Assembly: GCA_009780035.1 (NCBI GenBank)
Contig: WRAU01000004.1
Span: forward strand, 62,001-126,000
Direction: 5' to 3'
Length of the DNA stretch: 64,000 nt
Source: Alphaproteobacteria bacterium
GTDB lineage: Bacteria; Pseudomonadota; Alphaproteobacteria; WRAU01; Hepatincolaceae
The notes under the pieces were generated by a model. That model saw only the letters and a list, made by a program, of their open reading frames with translations. It was not told the DNA's origin and made no database searches. The position numbers were made by a program, and so were the translations under genes. The number at the start of each line of letters is the position of its first letter. The stretch's first letter is position 1. Below, in pieces: positions 26,604-36,434 of this stretch.

Positions 26604-26720
26604 CTAAAAATGCTTCTCATTAATTAAAGGCTGCTTATGTTTGCCTTCAATACTTGCTATGGAGCTGATTTTATCAAGAATATCTTTATTATCCTGTGCT
26701 GAAAATTTTACTAAACTCAT
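26604..26720 (-). CDS. Possible 38-residue protein
   Basis: Open frame from ATG to TAG in the accD-folC gap, product starting MSLVKFSAQDNKDILDKISS. A GGAAAA lies 12 bases upstream, a weak site. Charged and helical, like the small gene at 11190. Not recognised and could be chance. Confidence 0.3.
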   Translation of the reverse strand: MSLVKFSAQDNKDILDKISSIASIEGKHKQPLINEKHF

Positions 26721-26862
26721 TAATAATTTTCCATAATAAATATACTTTCAAACTATTATAGTATATTATCAAGATAAATCTTGATATATTATATCTTAAA
26801 TATCTTCCTAATTTTGTTAAAATTATTGTATTATTATATATTTACACTAGGAGGTATAATCA

Positions 26863-28143
26863 ATGCTTAATAATGTTTCTAGCAGCCATTTAACTTTTAT
26901 TGATTTATCTCTCTCAAGAATCCGTAATTTTTTAGAAAAAATCGGCAATCCGCAAGATAAAATCAGCAATATTATTCATGTGGCTGGAACTAATGGCAAA
27001 GGTTCAACCTGTGCGACGATTAGGGCAATTTTAGAAGGGCATGGCTATTCTGTTAATGTTTTTACTTCGCCGCATTTGGTAGCGTATAATGAAAGGTTTC
27101 GGATTCATGGCAAATTAATTACTAATGAATATCTTGAGGAAATTAAAAGCAGACTGGCAAAAATTGACGGATATGACAGCCTTAGCGTATTCGAGCTAAC
27201 GATGGCAATTGGCTTTGTGGCTTTTAAAGAACAAGAGGCAGATTTCACAATTATTGAGGTAGGGCTTGGCGGCAGGCTAGATGCCAGCAATGTTGTTAAA
27301 AGCCCTCTATTAAGTATTATTACAACCATAGATTACGATCATCAAAGTTTTTTAGGAAATACTCTTACCCAAATTGCTTATGAAAAAGCGGGAATTATTA
27401 AAAGAGGCAGCTTGGCAATTGCAGATTATCAAGATAAAAAGGTGAATAGGGCATTAAAAAAATATGCAGCGCACATGGGTTCTACATTAATTTGCGGCGG
27501 GGAAGATTATAAAATAACCTTTAGCAGCGGCAAAGTTTCTTTAGCATATAAGAACCAAGAAACTATTCTGCCTAAATTAGAACTAGCGGGGAATCATCAA
27601 TATTATAATGCCTCTCTGGCAATTATAAGCTGCATAAATATTTTAAAAGATAAATTCAATTATAATAATTTGCCCTTATATTTGTCGCAGGCTCAATGGG
27701 CAGGAAGATTGCAGAAAGTAGAAGCTCTTTACGGAGTAAAGTTTAGTAATGCTGAAGTATTTTTAGATGGTGCGCATAATATATCAGGAAGCCGAGTATT
27801 GTGTAATTTTATTGAAAGCAATTATGCCGATGCGGCAATCCATATTTTTTTAGGAATGCTGATAAAAAAAGATTTAGATGGTTTTCTGCAGAATATTGCA
27901 GCTTTGGCTGTTAAGTTTAATGCGGTGGTTTATCCTATGGAAATTACAGGGCATGAGGCTTATGAAAAAGAAGATATTTTAAATAAACTCCCTGCATATA
28001 ATCTGCAAGGAGGCACTTTTGCTAATTTTAAAGATAAACTGGCAGAAATTAATCAGCTAGATGGCAGAAATCTTATAGTTATTTGCGGTTCTTTGTATCT
28101 TTTAGGTGAAATTTTGGGTGATAATATAGAAGCAAGCTCTTAG
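26863..28143 (+). CDS. folC: Folylpolyglutamate synthase / dihydrofolate synthase
   Basis: 426 residues of the Mur ligase fold. P-loop AGTNGKGST, then VFTSPHL, the DYDHQSFLGNT segment and DGAHNISG. Adds glutamate to dihydropteroate and to folates. Strong AGGAGG nine bases before the ATG. The stop codon lies within the left arm of a 13-bp inverted repeat. Confidence 0.93.
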   Translation: MLNNVSSSHLTFIDLSLSRIRNFLEKIGNPQDKISNIIHVAGTNGKGSTCATIRAILEGHGYSVNVFTSPHLVAYNERFRIHGKLITNEYLEEIKSRLAKIDGYDSLSVFELTMAIGFVAFKEQEADFTIIEVGLGGRLDASNVVKSPLLSIITTIDYDHQSFLGNTLTQIAYEKAGIIKRGSLAIADYQDKKVNRALKKYAAHMGSTLICGGEDYKITFSSGKVSLAYKNQETILPKLELAGNHQYYNASLAIISCINILKDKFNYNNLPLYLSQAQWAGRLQKVEALYGVKFSNAEVFLDGAHNISGSRVLCNFIESNYADAAIHIFLGMLIKKDLDGFLQNIAALAVKFNAVVYPMEITGHEAYEKEDILNKLPAYNLQGGTFANFKDKLAEINQLDGRNLIVICGSLYLLGEILGDNIEASS

Positions 28144-28204
28144 GGAAAGATAATTTAAGCCTTCATATACCAGCTTAAGATTATATTTTTTCCTAAGAGC
28201 TTGC
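28132..28204. repeat. Inverted repeat, bidirectional terminator between folC and rodA
   Basis: Exact 13-bp arms 28132-28144 and 28192-28204, extended inward by TTAAGC/GCTTAA with a one-base slip. It covers the last codons and stop of folC and separates the convergent folC and rodA genes. Confidence 0.75.
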
Positions 28205-28258
28205 AATAAAAATATTCTTCAAATAATTATTGGGAGTAAAGGGTGGGGAAGTTAAGAG

Positions 28259-29365
28259 TTAAGCATAGTTCTTATGATTCTCAATATTTAAAATTAAGCC
28301 GAAGCTAGTCATAAGGGTAATCATTGAGGTGCCGCCGAAAGAAACTAAAGGCAGCGGGATTCCAACTACCGGCAAGATTCCGCTAACCATGCCGATATTT
28401 ACAAAAACATAAATAAACAGCATTGTGCCAATTCCCGCAATAATATACCTGCCATAGGCATAGCTGCAGCGGTAAGACATCATTAAAATAGTTATAATCA
28501 TTGCCGCATAAGTTATTATTAAAAAGAAACTGCCAAGGAAGCCAAATTCTTCAGCAAAAAGTGTAAAAATAAAATCTGTATGCTTTTCAGGCAGAAAATC
28601 CAGCTGAGCCTGCGTGCCTTGTAAAAAACCCTTGCCAAAAAATTCTCCCGATCCTATCGCAATTTTAGACTGAATTATATGATAGCCAGAACCAAGAGGA
28701 TCTCTATCGGGATTTAAAAAATTTAAAATTCTTTCTCTTTGGTAATTATGGAGGTTAAACCAAGATATTGGAAGAATTATCAGCATAGATAATCCCATAA
28801 TGGCAAAATACCGCAAGCGGAAACTTGATAAGAAAAATAAGACGGTTGAAATAACGGCTATCATTAAGGCAGTGCCGAGATCTGGCTGTTTTAAGATTAA
28901 TAAAAATGGAATAATTGAAATTATGGCAGGCATAAGATAATATTTAAGTTTTCCCGTTTGCAGTGATGAAAGTGAGTGAAAATACTTCGCCAGCATTAAA
29001 ATTAAGGCAATTTTCATAATTTCTGAGGGTTGAATCATAAAGATTCCTAGATTTAACCATCTTTGTGCGCCTAAACGAATATCGCCAAGAATTTCTACTA
29101 AAACTAATAGAAAAAGACTGAAATAATAAAAATAATCAGTTAAAAGGAAGATGATTTTTAAATCCAAGCGAAAAACAATAAATAAAACCACAAAACCTAA
29201 AAGTGCTTTAATTAAATAAGAAAAAGCATACTGATAAAAGTTTCCGCCGCCTGCACTATACTGCATGGTTAAGCCAACAATGCAGGTTAGCAGAATTAAG
29301 CCAAGCAATACTATGCTTAAAGGTGTAATTTTTATAAAAAACATGTTTGAAAATTTATTGCTCAT
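28259..29365 (-). CDS. rodA: Peptidoglycan glycosyltransferase RodA (SEDS family)
   Basis: 368 residues with about 10 membrane helices. SEDS features: a loop with FLPEKHTDFIFTLFAEEFG and the late GIPLPLVSFGGTSM. Polymerises lipid II during elongation together with PBP2 (mrdA). Last gene of mreB-mreC-mreD-mrdA-rodA, separated from mrdA by 151 bases that hold an eroded REP-like repeat. Confidence 0.95.
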   Translation of the reverse strand: MSNKFSNMFFIKITPLSIVLLGLILLTCIVGLTMQYSAGGGNFYQYAFSYLIKALLGFVVLFIVFRLDLKIIFLLTDYFYYFSLFLLVLVEILGDIRLGAQRWLNLGIFMIQPSEIMKIALILMLAKYFHSLSSLQTGKLKYYLMPAIISIIPFLLILKQPDLGTALMIAVISTVLFFLSSFRLRYFAIMGLSMLIILPISWFNLHNYQRERILNFLNPDRDPLGSGYHIIQSKIAIGSGEFFGKGFLQGTQAQLDFLPEKHTDFIFTLFAEEFGFLGSFFLIITYAAMIITILMMSYRCSYAYGRYIIAGIGTMLFIYVFVNIGMVSGILPVVGIPLPLVSFGGTSMITLMTSFGLILNIENHKNYA

Positions 29366-29389
29366 TAATTAATACCATAATTATTGGTT

Positions 29390-29515
29390 AGGTTAATTTT
29401 TTGTTATGCTAGAGTAAAATCGGCATTCATCTGCGGATAGATTAAGTATTAAAATTAATAATTTAAAGTTAATATAATCATCCAATAGATGCCTGTTAAG
29501 CACGGTATAACAATT
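29390..29515. repeat. Eroded REP-like palindrome between mrdA and rodA
   Basis: The right end carries TGTTAAGCACGGTATAACAA, the reverse complement of a unit like that at the cmk end (ATACCGTGCTT). The left end (29401-29440) pairs with it only partly (TTGTTAT, GGCATNNATCT blocks). Reads as an old, decayed copy. Confidence 0.5.
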
Positions 29516-29516
29516 C

Positions 29517-31364
29517 TTAGTTGTTTACCCCAGCTATGATTTTTGCTATCCTTTCGTGTTCAGCAACATAATAAGGATGCCTTTGCTTTAACAGCTTTGC
29601 AATTTCCCCGCCCATAGAAGCAGCAGTAGTGGCTGCGCTGCCGCCATGTTCAATAACAATAGAAATAGCGTAGGTAGGGTCGTGGGCAGGAACATAGCCG
29701 ATAAACAGTGCGTGGTCGCGGCGGTTCCAAGGAATCATATAATTTTGTAAAACTCCGGTTTCCCTTTCTTTCATAGAAATTCTCCGAACCTGCGAAGTTC
29801 CGGTTTTACCTGCCATCGCCCAGCTGCTATCATATGTTCTTGCCAGCATTGCAGTGCCTCCTTTGGCATTAACCGTATTAAAAAGAGCATTTTTAAGAAA
29901 CTCAAAGTTTTCTTTTTTTTGCGGCAGCTGTCTTTTTTTGATAGATTCTTTAGGATAAACAACTCTATCTTCATACTCAATATTTTTTAGCAAGGCATAA
30001 TCCATATCAACACCCGAGCTGGCTAATAGCGATACCATTTTATTAAGCTGAATAGGTGTTGTCAGCCAACGCCCCTGACCGATTACCCCAATAATTTTAT
30101 CACTGAATTTAGATTCACTATCCTCGGAAAGAATAGTTTTGCCTCTGGACTCATTAGATAATATAGGCAAATGCTTAGCCCCAAAACCGAAATCTTTTGC
30201 CGTATCGTTCATATCTTTTAAAGATAATAAATTCGCTAAATTATAGTAGTAAACATCACAAGACTGCACGATTGAGTTATGTAAATCTACTTTGCCATGT
30301 CCTCTATGCAACCAGCAGTGGAATCTTTCTTTACCAATATCTAAATAACCTTTACAGGTAAAAGTTGTATCTGGAGTGATTAAGCCTCTTTCTAAAGCTG
30401 CCATAGCAATAACCGGCTTAATGGTTGATCCCGGCGGATACATTCCCATTAAAGTTTTATTTGATAGAGGCGCTTTTTCGTTATTGGTAAGTTCGCTCCA
30501 TAGTTTATTAGAAATTCCCTCAGTGAAAAGATTCGGATTAAAGCTAGGGTAAGATGGCATTGCCAGAATTCTTCCAGTTTTAATTTCGCTTACTACAGCT
30601 GATGCGCTATTATATTGGCTTAACAATCTATATACTTCTTCCTGCAAGACTTGATCTATAGTAATTGCCACATTGTTTCCCGGAGTGGAGGGCTTTTGAT
30701 CGAGTTTTCTAATAATATTGCCATGGGCGTTAATTTCATATTTAGAATAGCCTACTGTGCCTTTCAAAAAAGGATCAAGTGATTCTTCTAAAGCATAGCG
30801 TCCAATTTGCCAATGCGGGATATTGTTGCTTTTAGCCAAATCGTTAGTAATGCTGGTATAGCCAATAACATGGGCGAAAGCATCGGCAAAGGGGTAATTA
30901 CGGCGAAAGAATGGTCTTATAAAAACGCCAGGTAAATTATAAGAAAAAGTTTCAATAGCGGCAATTTCACTTTGCGAGAGATTCTGCTTAATTAAAATAG
31001 GAAAATACGGAGGCTTGTTTTTGTAATCGTCAAGAATCCTCCGTTTCTCTTCTTCGGTTATTATAATAATGGAGGATATATTGTTAATAAATAAGTTGAT
31101 ATTATTTTCAATCTGTGATTTTAAAAATAATGCCTCCCACAAAAATACATTATTAGCTAAAGCAATATTGAAATTATCGTTAATCAGCCCGCGTTTAGGA
31201 ATTATTGGAACCAGATTAGTGCGGTTTTTATCGGATAGGGTATTAAAATAAAGCCCTTCTTTAATTTGCAGCTGAAATAGCCGCACTAATAAAACCGTAA
31301 ATAAAGACAGTTTTAAAATAAGCAGCACAAAGATTCTACGGCTAAAAGTTTTAATATTTTTCAT
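29517..31364 (-). CDS. mrdA: Penicillin-binding protein 2 (elongasome transpeptidase)
   Basis: 615 residues from the ATG at 31364. N-terminal membrane segment (about 10-30), pedestal domain with KRGLINDNF, then the transpeptidase: SxxK as GSTIKP, SxN as SCD in QSCDVYYYN, and KTGTS. Cross-links peptidoglycan with RodA. The start overlaps the end of mreD by 14 bases and has no separate ribosome site, so translation is coupled. Confidence 0.95.
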   Translation of the reverse strand: MKNIKTFSRRIFVLLILKLSLFTVLLVRLFQLQIKEGLYFNTLSDKNRTNLVPIIPKRGLINDNFNIALANNVFLWEALFLKSQIENNINLFINNISSIIIITEEEKRRILDDYKNKPPYFPILIKQNLSQSEIAAIETFSYNLPGVFIRPFFRRNYPFADAFAHVIGYTSITNDLAKSNNIPHWQIGRYALEESLDPFLKGTVGYSKYEINAHGNIIRKLDQKPSTPGNNVAITIDQVLQEEVYRLLSQYNSASAVVSEIKTGRILAMPSYPSFNPNLFTEGISNKLWSELTNNEKAPLSNKTLMGMYPPGSTIKPVIAMAALERGLITPDTTFTCKGYLDIGKERFHCWLHRGHGKVDLHNSIVQSCDVYYYNLANLLSLKDMNDTAKDFGFGAKHLPILSNESRGKTILSEDSESKFSDKIIGVIGQGRWLTTPIQLNKMVSLLASSGVDMDYALLKNIEYEDRVVYPKESIKKRQLPQKKENFEFLKNALFNTVNAKGGTAMLARTYDSSWAMAGKTGTSQVRRISMKERETGVLQNYMIPWNRRDHALFIGYVPAHDPTYAISIVIEHGGSAATTAASMGGEIAKLLKQRHPYYVAEHERIAKIIAGVNN

Positions 31365-31848
31365 AAGATTTAGGAGCAATCATTTTATATATTCTAACTC
31401 CATTATATACTAATGGAAAGATTATTAAAGATATAATTATAAATTCCGCAATGGGTGCGAAATTGGTATCTACCATAAGCGAAAAAATAACGACAAAAAC
31501 AATAGTAGCGACAATATTTATGGTATAGAATATATAAGTGCTTAGAAAATCTTTTATTTTTATGTATTTAATTTCAAATTTTGCCGCTAGATATACGGCT
31601 AAAAATATAAACGAGCTAAGCCCTAAGGCAATATCATTAACGCTGTCTAAAATAAGTCCGCTAATGAAAATAGCTACAATGTGGAAATATTTTTCATTAA
31701 TTAAAAAACTATAAAATACTAAACTATAAACTAAAATAAAAAGGAAAAGATTTAAGAATCCTGTAAAAATTCCTGCTAAAAATGATAGAAATATCAATAA
31801 AAGCGAAGGATAAGATTTAATTAAAATAAGTTTAATATTTTTATTCAT
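31351..31848 (-). CDS. mreD: Rod-shape protein MreD
   Basis: 165 residues, about five or six membrane helices, low sequence conservation as usual for MreD. Identified by length, topology and place between mreC and mrdA. 27 bases separate it from mreC. Confidence 0.88.
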   Translation of the reverse strand: MNKNIKLILIKSYPSLLLIFLSFLAGIFTGFLNLFLFILVYSLVFYSFLINEKYFHIVAIFISGLILDSVNDIALGLSSFIFLAVYLAAKFEIKYIKIKDFLSTYIFYTINIVATIVFVVIFSLMVDTNFAPIAEFIIISLIIFPLVYNGVRIYKMIAPKSYEKY

Positions 31849-31875
31849 TTTTATGCTTTATTACCTAATTTAGAA

Positions 31876-32694
31876 TTATCTTACCACATAAACATAATTC
31901 AAATTGCTAAGATCTTCAAAAAGTTTAACTTTCCAATTATCTTTGCTGCCATTAGTAGATGGAGCTTTTATTACAACCCCGATAGCTACAAATTTCGGGA
32001 AATTGCCTTCAAGTCCAGAAGTATAAACAACCTCGCCCTCTTGAATCTGAATATCTTGTGAATATAGGGTAACATCTGGATTTGTGGTTTTATTGCCAGC
32101 TATCACAATATTTACATTAGTTTTAGCCGTTGTTGCAGAAATTCTAAAGTTGCTGTCTAAAACACTAAGAATATTCGCGGAGTTTTTTTTCACATCAATA
32201 GTGTAGCCAACAACGCCGCGATTAGACACTACTAATTGATTATCACTGACGCCTTGATTGCTGCCAATGCCGATTGTTAAATTATTGCCGATGTTTCCTA
32301 AAGAATTAACCACAATGCCGGTAGTAATAATATTATTTAGGTTTTTATTATCAACAAAATTAATAGCAGAATTAAGAGCATTCAACTTATTTTGCAAATA
32401 TTTATTTTCTATTTCTATTCTGTCGGTATGAGCCAGCTGATTCCGCAATTCTGCATTTTCAGCGCGCAGATTGTCTATTATTTGCGATTTATTTAATGAA
32501 TCCATAAAATACGCAGATATACCTTGACTAAAAAATATCCGCACGCCCACTGCTTTTGATTTAATAGAATCGGCAATAGCATTGCTAGATTCTTTAGATA
32601 TGCCATTAAGCGACAACAAAACTAATGACAGCAGCATTAAAGCTATCCATAAAGCCCAATTGAAATGGTATTGCTTTGCGTTAATTAGAGACAT
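31876..32694 (-). CDS. mreC: Rod-shape protein MreC
   Basis: 272 residues: cytoplasmic start, membrane helix at about 12-29, coiled coil at about 68-110 (ENAELRNQLAHTDRIEIENK), then the beta-rich periplasmic domain with VVGYTIDV and VYTSGLEGNFPKFVAIG. Links MreB to PBP2. Starts 3 bases after mreB. Confidence 0.94.
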   Translation of the reverse strand: MSLINAKQYHFNWALWIALMLLSLVLLSLNGISKESSNAIADSIKSKAVGVRIFFSQGISAYFMDSLNKSQIIDNLRAENAELRNQLAHTDRIEIENKYLQNKLNALNSAINFVDNKNLNNIITTGIVVNSLGNIGNNLTIGIGSNQGVSDNQLVVSNRGVVGYTIDVKKNSANILSVLDSNFRISATTAKTNVNIVIAGNKTTNPDVTLYSQDIQIQEGEVVYTSGLEGNFPKFVAIGVVIKAPSTNGSKDNWKVKLFEDLSNLNYVYVVR

Positions 32695-32697
32695 GGT

Positions 32698-33732
32698 TTA
32701 ATAATAGGTAAACATAGTTTTAAATTTATCAAAGTTTTCAATCATCTTACCAGTGCCCCTAGCCACACACTCTAAAGGATTCGGTGCGATAATTACCGGA
32801 ACTCCGGTTTCTTGCGCAATATAAACATCAAGATTTTTTAACAGACTGCCGCCGCCAGCTAACACAATACCTTTTTCCATAATATCGCCAACTAATTCCG
32901 GCGGAGTTCTTTCTAAAGAATCTTTACAAATATCTAAAATTTCTTTAACACAATTGGCTAAGGCTTCTTGAATATGAAACTCATTGATAACAATTTCCTT
33001 AGGAACACCTGAAAGAAAATCCAACCCTTTGATAGTTAAATGATTATCGGGATTTTTATTAGTTATAATTGCATAGCCGATTTGTTCTTTAATTTTTTGG
33101 GCAGTGCTTTCGCCAATCATCATATTGTAGTTTTTACGAATATATTGAATGATTCCATCGTCCATTTTATCGCCGGCTATTTTAGCGCTTCGAGAATATA
33201 CAATACCGCCTAAGCTCATTACTGCAACCTCAGTTGTTCCGCCGCCAATATCTACAACCATTGAACCAACAGGATCTAGTATGGGCAAATCTGCACCGAT
33301 TGCCGCAGCGATTGGCTCTTCCACCAAATACACGGTATTGCCGCCGGCATTATAGGCAGAATCTTGAATTGCGCGTCTTTCAACGGGGGTAGATCCTGAG
33401 GGAACGCATACCAGAACTAAGGCTTTTTTCATATAAGAGTGCTGATAAATTTTCTTAATAAAATATTTTATCATTTGTTCGGCAACTTCAAAATCAGCTA
33501 TAACGCCGTCTTTTAATGGGCGGATAGCCGAAATATTTCCTGCGGTTCTGCCTAGCATTTTTTTTGCCTCATTCCCCACAGCCAATACCTTATTGGTGTT
33601 TCCAACTTTTTGAATAGCAACGACAGATGGCTCATTAAGAACAATTCCTTTGTTTTTAATGTATATTAGGGTATTAGCCGTGCCCAGATCTATTGCAAAG
33701 TCAACAAAAAACAAATCTCTGAATTTTACCAT
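32698..33732 (-). CDS. mreB: Actin-like cell-shape protein MreB
   Basis: 344 residues. Actin-fold motifs: AIDLGTANTLIY (phosphate 1), VDIGGGTTEVAVMS (phosphate 2) and LAGGGSLLKNL (adenosine). First gene of the rod-shape operon. The operon implies a rod or elongated cell with peptidoglycan, which separates this organism from wall-reduced relatives. Confidence 0.97.
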   Translation of the reverse strand: MVKFRDLFFVDFAIDLGTANTLIYIKNKGIVLNEPSVVAIQKVGNTNKVLAVGNEAKKMLGRTAGNISAIRPLKDGVIADFEVAEQMIKYFIKKIYQHSYMKKALVLVCVPSGSTPVERRAIQDSAYNAGGNTVYLVEEPIAAAIGADLPILDPVGSMVVDIGGGTTEVAVMSLGGIVYSRSAKIAGDKMDDGIIQYIRKNYNMMIGESTAQKIKEQIGYAIITNKNPDNHLTIKGLDFLSGVPKEIVINEFHIQEALANCVKEILDICKDSLERTPPELVGDIMEKGIVLAGGGSLLKNLDVYIAQETGVPVIIAPNPLECVARGTGKMIENFDKFKTMFTYY

Positions 33733-33835
33733 TTATTTCTCTATTTTTAATTGGTTATAGTAGCCGATTCGTAAAAAACATATTTTACGAAAAATTTCAC
33801 AAGTTTATTATAGCAAAATAAACTTTTTTTAATAA

Positions 33836-34738
33836 TTATTTTTTAATAAAAAATTCATCATACGCTTTTATCGTGATTTTTTCTGGAATTTGATGCTTAA
33901 ACCAAGTGATTTGCCTTTTTGCATAATTTCTAGTTTTCTGCTGAATTTTGGCTATAGTATCTGCAAGAGCTGCCTTGCCGTTAAGATGGCTGATAATTTC
34001 TTTTAAACCTAAGATTTTCTTAATATGAGTATCTGAAGTTGTTAATTTTAAAATATTTTTAGATTCACCTAAAACATTTTGGCGGAACATTTCCTCAGTT
34101 CGTAAATTAATGTTGCGGTAAAGTAAATCTCTTGGCGGGTTAAGAAAAACACTAATGAAATTGCCATCAATGTATTTTATTTTTGGCTGATTAATATAAA
34201 AAGAAAAAGGCTTGCCTGTAATTAAATACACTTCATAAGCCCTAATTAACCTTTGCTTATCGGCAGCCGCATAAAAGGGGTCAATTTTTTGCAGAAAGGC
34301 ATAAAATTTTTCATGTCCCATAGTGTTATAGGCGGCAATTGCTTCTTGCTTTCTTGTAGAATCTGCTGGAATATTAGAAATGCCATAAAGAAGGCTGGAT
34401 ATATACATACCGCTGCCGCCAGCTACAATCGGCAATTGCTGCGATTTTTGCGCTGCTTTTATTTCTTTTACGCACAAGTTCAGCCAAGCCAAAACGGAGG
34501 AATCTTGCATTATAGATAAATAGGCGAAAAGTTTATGCGGAGCGGCTGCAAAATCTGCAGCAGACGGTAGGTTAGAAAGAATAGGCATTTCTTTATAAAT
34601 CTGCGAGGCATCAGCATTAATAATTACTCCGCCTGTTTTTTTAGCCGCATATAAAGCTAAAGCTGATTTTCCCGAAGCTGTTGCTCCGAATATTACTAAA
34701 ATATCTTTTTGCGGATTTAGTTGTTTAATATCAATCAT
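33836..34738 (-). CDS. miaA: tRNA dimethylallyltransferase
   Basis: 300 residues. P-loop GATASGKS, INADASQIYKEM, and PIVAGGSGMYISSLLYG. Adds the isopentenyl group to A37 of tRNAs reading UNN codons. Divergent from trmL by 45 bases. Confidence 0.95.
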   Translation of the reverse strand: MIDIKQLNPQKDILVIFGATASGKSALALYAAKKTGGVIINADASQIYKEMPILSNLPSAADFAAAPHKLFAYLSIMQDSSVLAWLNLCVKEIKAAQKSQQLPIVAGGSGMYISSLLYGISNIPADSTRKQEAIAAYNTMGHEKFYAFLQKIDPFYAAADKQRLIRAYEVYLITGKPFSFYINQPKIKYIDGNFISVFLNPPRDLLYRNINLRTEEMFRQNVLGESKNILKLTTSDTHIKKILGLKEIISHLNGKAALADTIAKIQQKTRNYAKRQITWFKHQIPEKITIKAYDEFFIKK

Positions 34739-34783
34739 TATTTTATACTTAAATAAATTTATTAAAATTATAGGTTAAGTAGC

Positions 34784-35248
34784 ATGATTTCCCTAGCATT
34801 ATTTGAGCCTGATATTCCGCAGAATACGGGAACAATCCTTAGAATGGCAGATTGTTTTGGCATTCATGTTGATATTATAGAGCCCTGCGGTTTTATTTTC
34901 GGCGGATCGCACATGCGGCGGGCAGGCATGGATTACTTAAATACGGTTGATTATACTCTGCATCCTAACTTTGCTGAATTTCTGCAATATGTGGAACAAT
35001 CGCAGAAAAGGCTGATTCTTGCCACAACTAAAACTGATGCTAATTATACGGATTTTGCATTTAATGCTGAAGATATAATTATGTTCGGCAAAGAAAGTGC
35101 AGGTGTTAGTGCCGAAATTCACGATTTAATAAAACATAAAATTACCATAAAAATGGCAGCGGGCAAACGATCACTTAATTTGGCAGTATCGGCGGCAATT
35201 ATCGCCAGTGAAGCTATTCGCCAACTTGCAATTTATACGGTTAAATGA
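34784..35248 (+). CDS. trmL: tRNA (cytidine/uridine-34-2'-O)-methyltransferase TrmL
   Basis: 154 residues, a minimal SPOUT enzyme: LFEPDIPQNTGTILRM at the start, IIEPCGFIFGG, MFGKESAGV and RSLNLAVSAAIIASEA. Methylates the wobble base of tRNA-Leu. Its substrate must carry the i6A37 made by MiaA, whose gene is divergent next door. Ends with TGA. Confidence 0.93.
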   Translation: MISLALFEPDIPQNTGTILRMADCFGIHVDIIEPCGFIFGGSHMRRAGMDYLNTVDYTLHPNFAEFLQYVEQSQKRLILATTKTDANYTDFAFNAEDIIMFGKESAGVSAEIHDLIKHKITIKMAAGKRSLNLAVSAAIIASEAIRQLAIYTVK

Positions 35249-35275
35249 TATTAGTATATAGAAAAGGATAAATAA

Positions 35276-35878
35276 ATGTTTAAATCTTTAAAAATAATGC
35301 TGCTGGTTATAATGCTTAGCACCGGTGTGTATCAAGTGAAAGCTATATCCATATTAAAGCCGATTATAACTACAGGAGATAATCCTGTGTTAGAGACTGT
35401 GGGAAATTTAACAACTTATGCCGTTCCCTTAGCTGCCTTATCGGCATCTTTGGTTTTAAGAGATTGGCAGGGAGCCGGGCAGTTTTTAGCGGCTATAGCA
35501 GTTAGCGGCGCTACTGCGGGAATATTAAAAAATACAGTGCAGGAAAGGCGACCATGGCAGCCTGTAGGCGAAAAAGGCGTAGCTTTCCCTAGCGGACATG
35601 CGGTTGCAGCTTTTGCAGGCAGTTGGTTTTTCTGGCGGCGCTATGGCTGGCGCTATGGACTTTTTGCCAGCTTATTCGCTTTGTTCGTGGGATATTATCG
35701 GGTAGAAATGCAGGCGCATTGGGTTCATGATATTATCGGCTCGGCAGTTATCGCCTTTTTATCGGCATGGCTGTTTGTTTCTAAAAGAACTAAGCCAAAA
35801 CTGCCGCCTATAATTCAGTTTTTATTTAAACCATTAAGCATTAGATTTAATTTTAAGAAAGATAATATTAAGTGGTAG
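35276..35878 (+). CDS. PAP2-superfamily membrane phosphatase
   Basis: 200 residues. N-terminal hydrophobic signal or anchor (about 1-24). Three PAP2 motifs: KNTVQERRP, PSGH (AFPSGHAVAAF) and a YRxxxxxHWVHD motif ending in the catalytic His. Acts on lipid phosphates such as undecaprenyl pyrophosphate or phosphatidic acid; the substrate is open. AAAGGA nine bases upstream. Convergent with the riboflavin synthase remnant. Confidence 0.83.
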   Translation: MFKSLKIMLLVIMLSTGVYQVKAISILKPIITTGDNPVLETVGNLTTYAVPLAALSASLVLRDWQGAGQFLAAIAVSGATAGILKNTVQERRPWQPVGEKGVAFPSGHAVAAFAGSWFFWRRYGWRYGLFASLFALFVGYYRVEMQAHWVHDIIGSAVIAFLSAWLFVSKRTKPKLPPIIQFLFKPLSIRFNFKKDNIKW

Positions 35879-35983
35879 TAGGATTGCTAAATAGCATTTT
35901 CTGCCAGCTGCTGGATATTTTTAACGATCTGTATAGCAGTTTGCGCCCATTCTTTGCCTGATATGCTATGCTCGCCATTGGCT

Positions 35984-36394
35984 CTATTTATTAATAATAT
36001 CAATTTCCATATTAACTTTACTGCCAATCTGCCAGTTTTTAACGATGGTATTATTAAAGGTATGCGGAATTATCATAACCTTAAAAATATTATGAGATGT
36101 GCTTACAATGGTTAAGCTCATACCGTCTAAAGCGATATAGGCTTTTTCAACCAGCATAGCCATATAGTGCGGATTTCCTTCAAAAGTTATGTCAAGCGCA
36201 TCGCCGTTTTTCTGCATATCTTTAATTATCACTACATCATCTACATGCCCCTGAATTAAATGTCCGCCGATTTTATCTGCCAAAGTCAGAGATTCTTCAA
36301 TATTAATTTCATTCCCGATTTCTAAATTTCCTAAGGAGCTTTTTTTAATGGTTTCCGGCAGAATTTGACATAAAACTGAAGAATATACGAAAAT
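35984..36394 (-). pseudogene. ribE: Riboflavin synthase remnant, N-terminal part lost
   Basis: The open frame (no convincing start) encodes ILPETIKKSSLG, then GGHLIQGHVDDV and LDGMSLTIV, then IIPHTFNNT, which are the end of the first and most of the second lumazine-binding domain. Normal riboflavin synthase has about 200 residues. Here the first 45-50 residues are absent, with a TGA in frame at 36395-36397, and the end is short by several residues. A separate open stretch at 35887-35990 (same strand, other frame, containing ANGEHSISGKEW) looks like another gene scrap. Neither is likely to function. Confidence 0.8.
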
Positions 36395-36434
36395 TCATAG
36401 AAAAGTAAATTACTATCTTTTTTATAGTTTTGTT

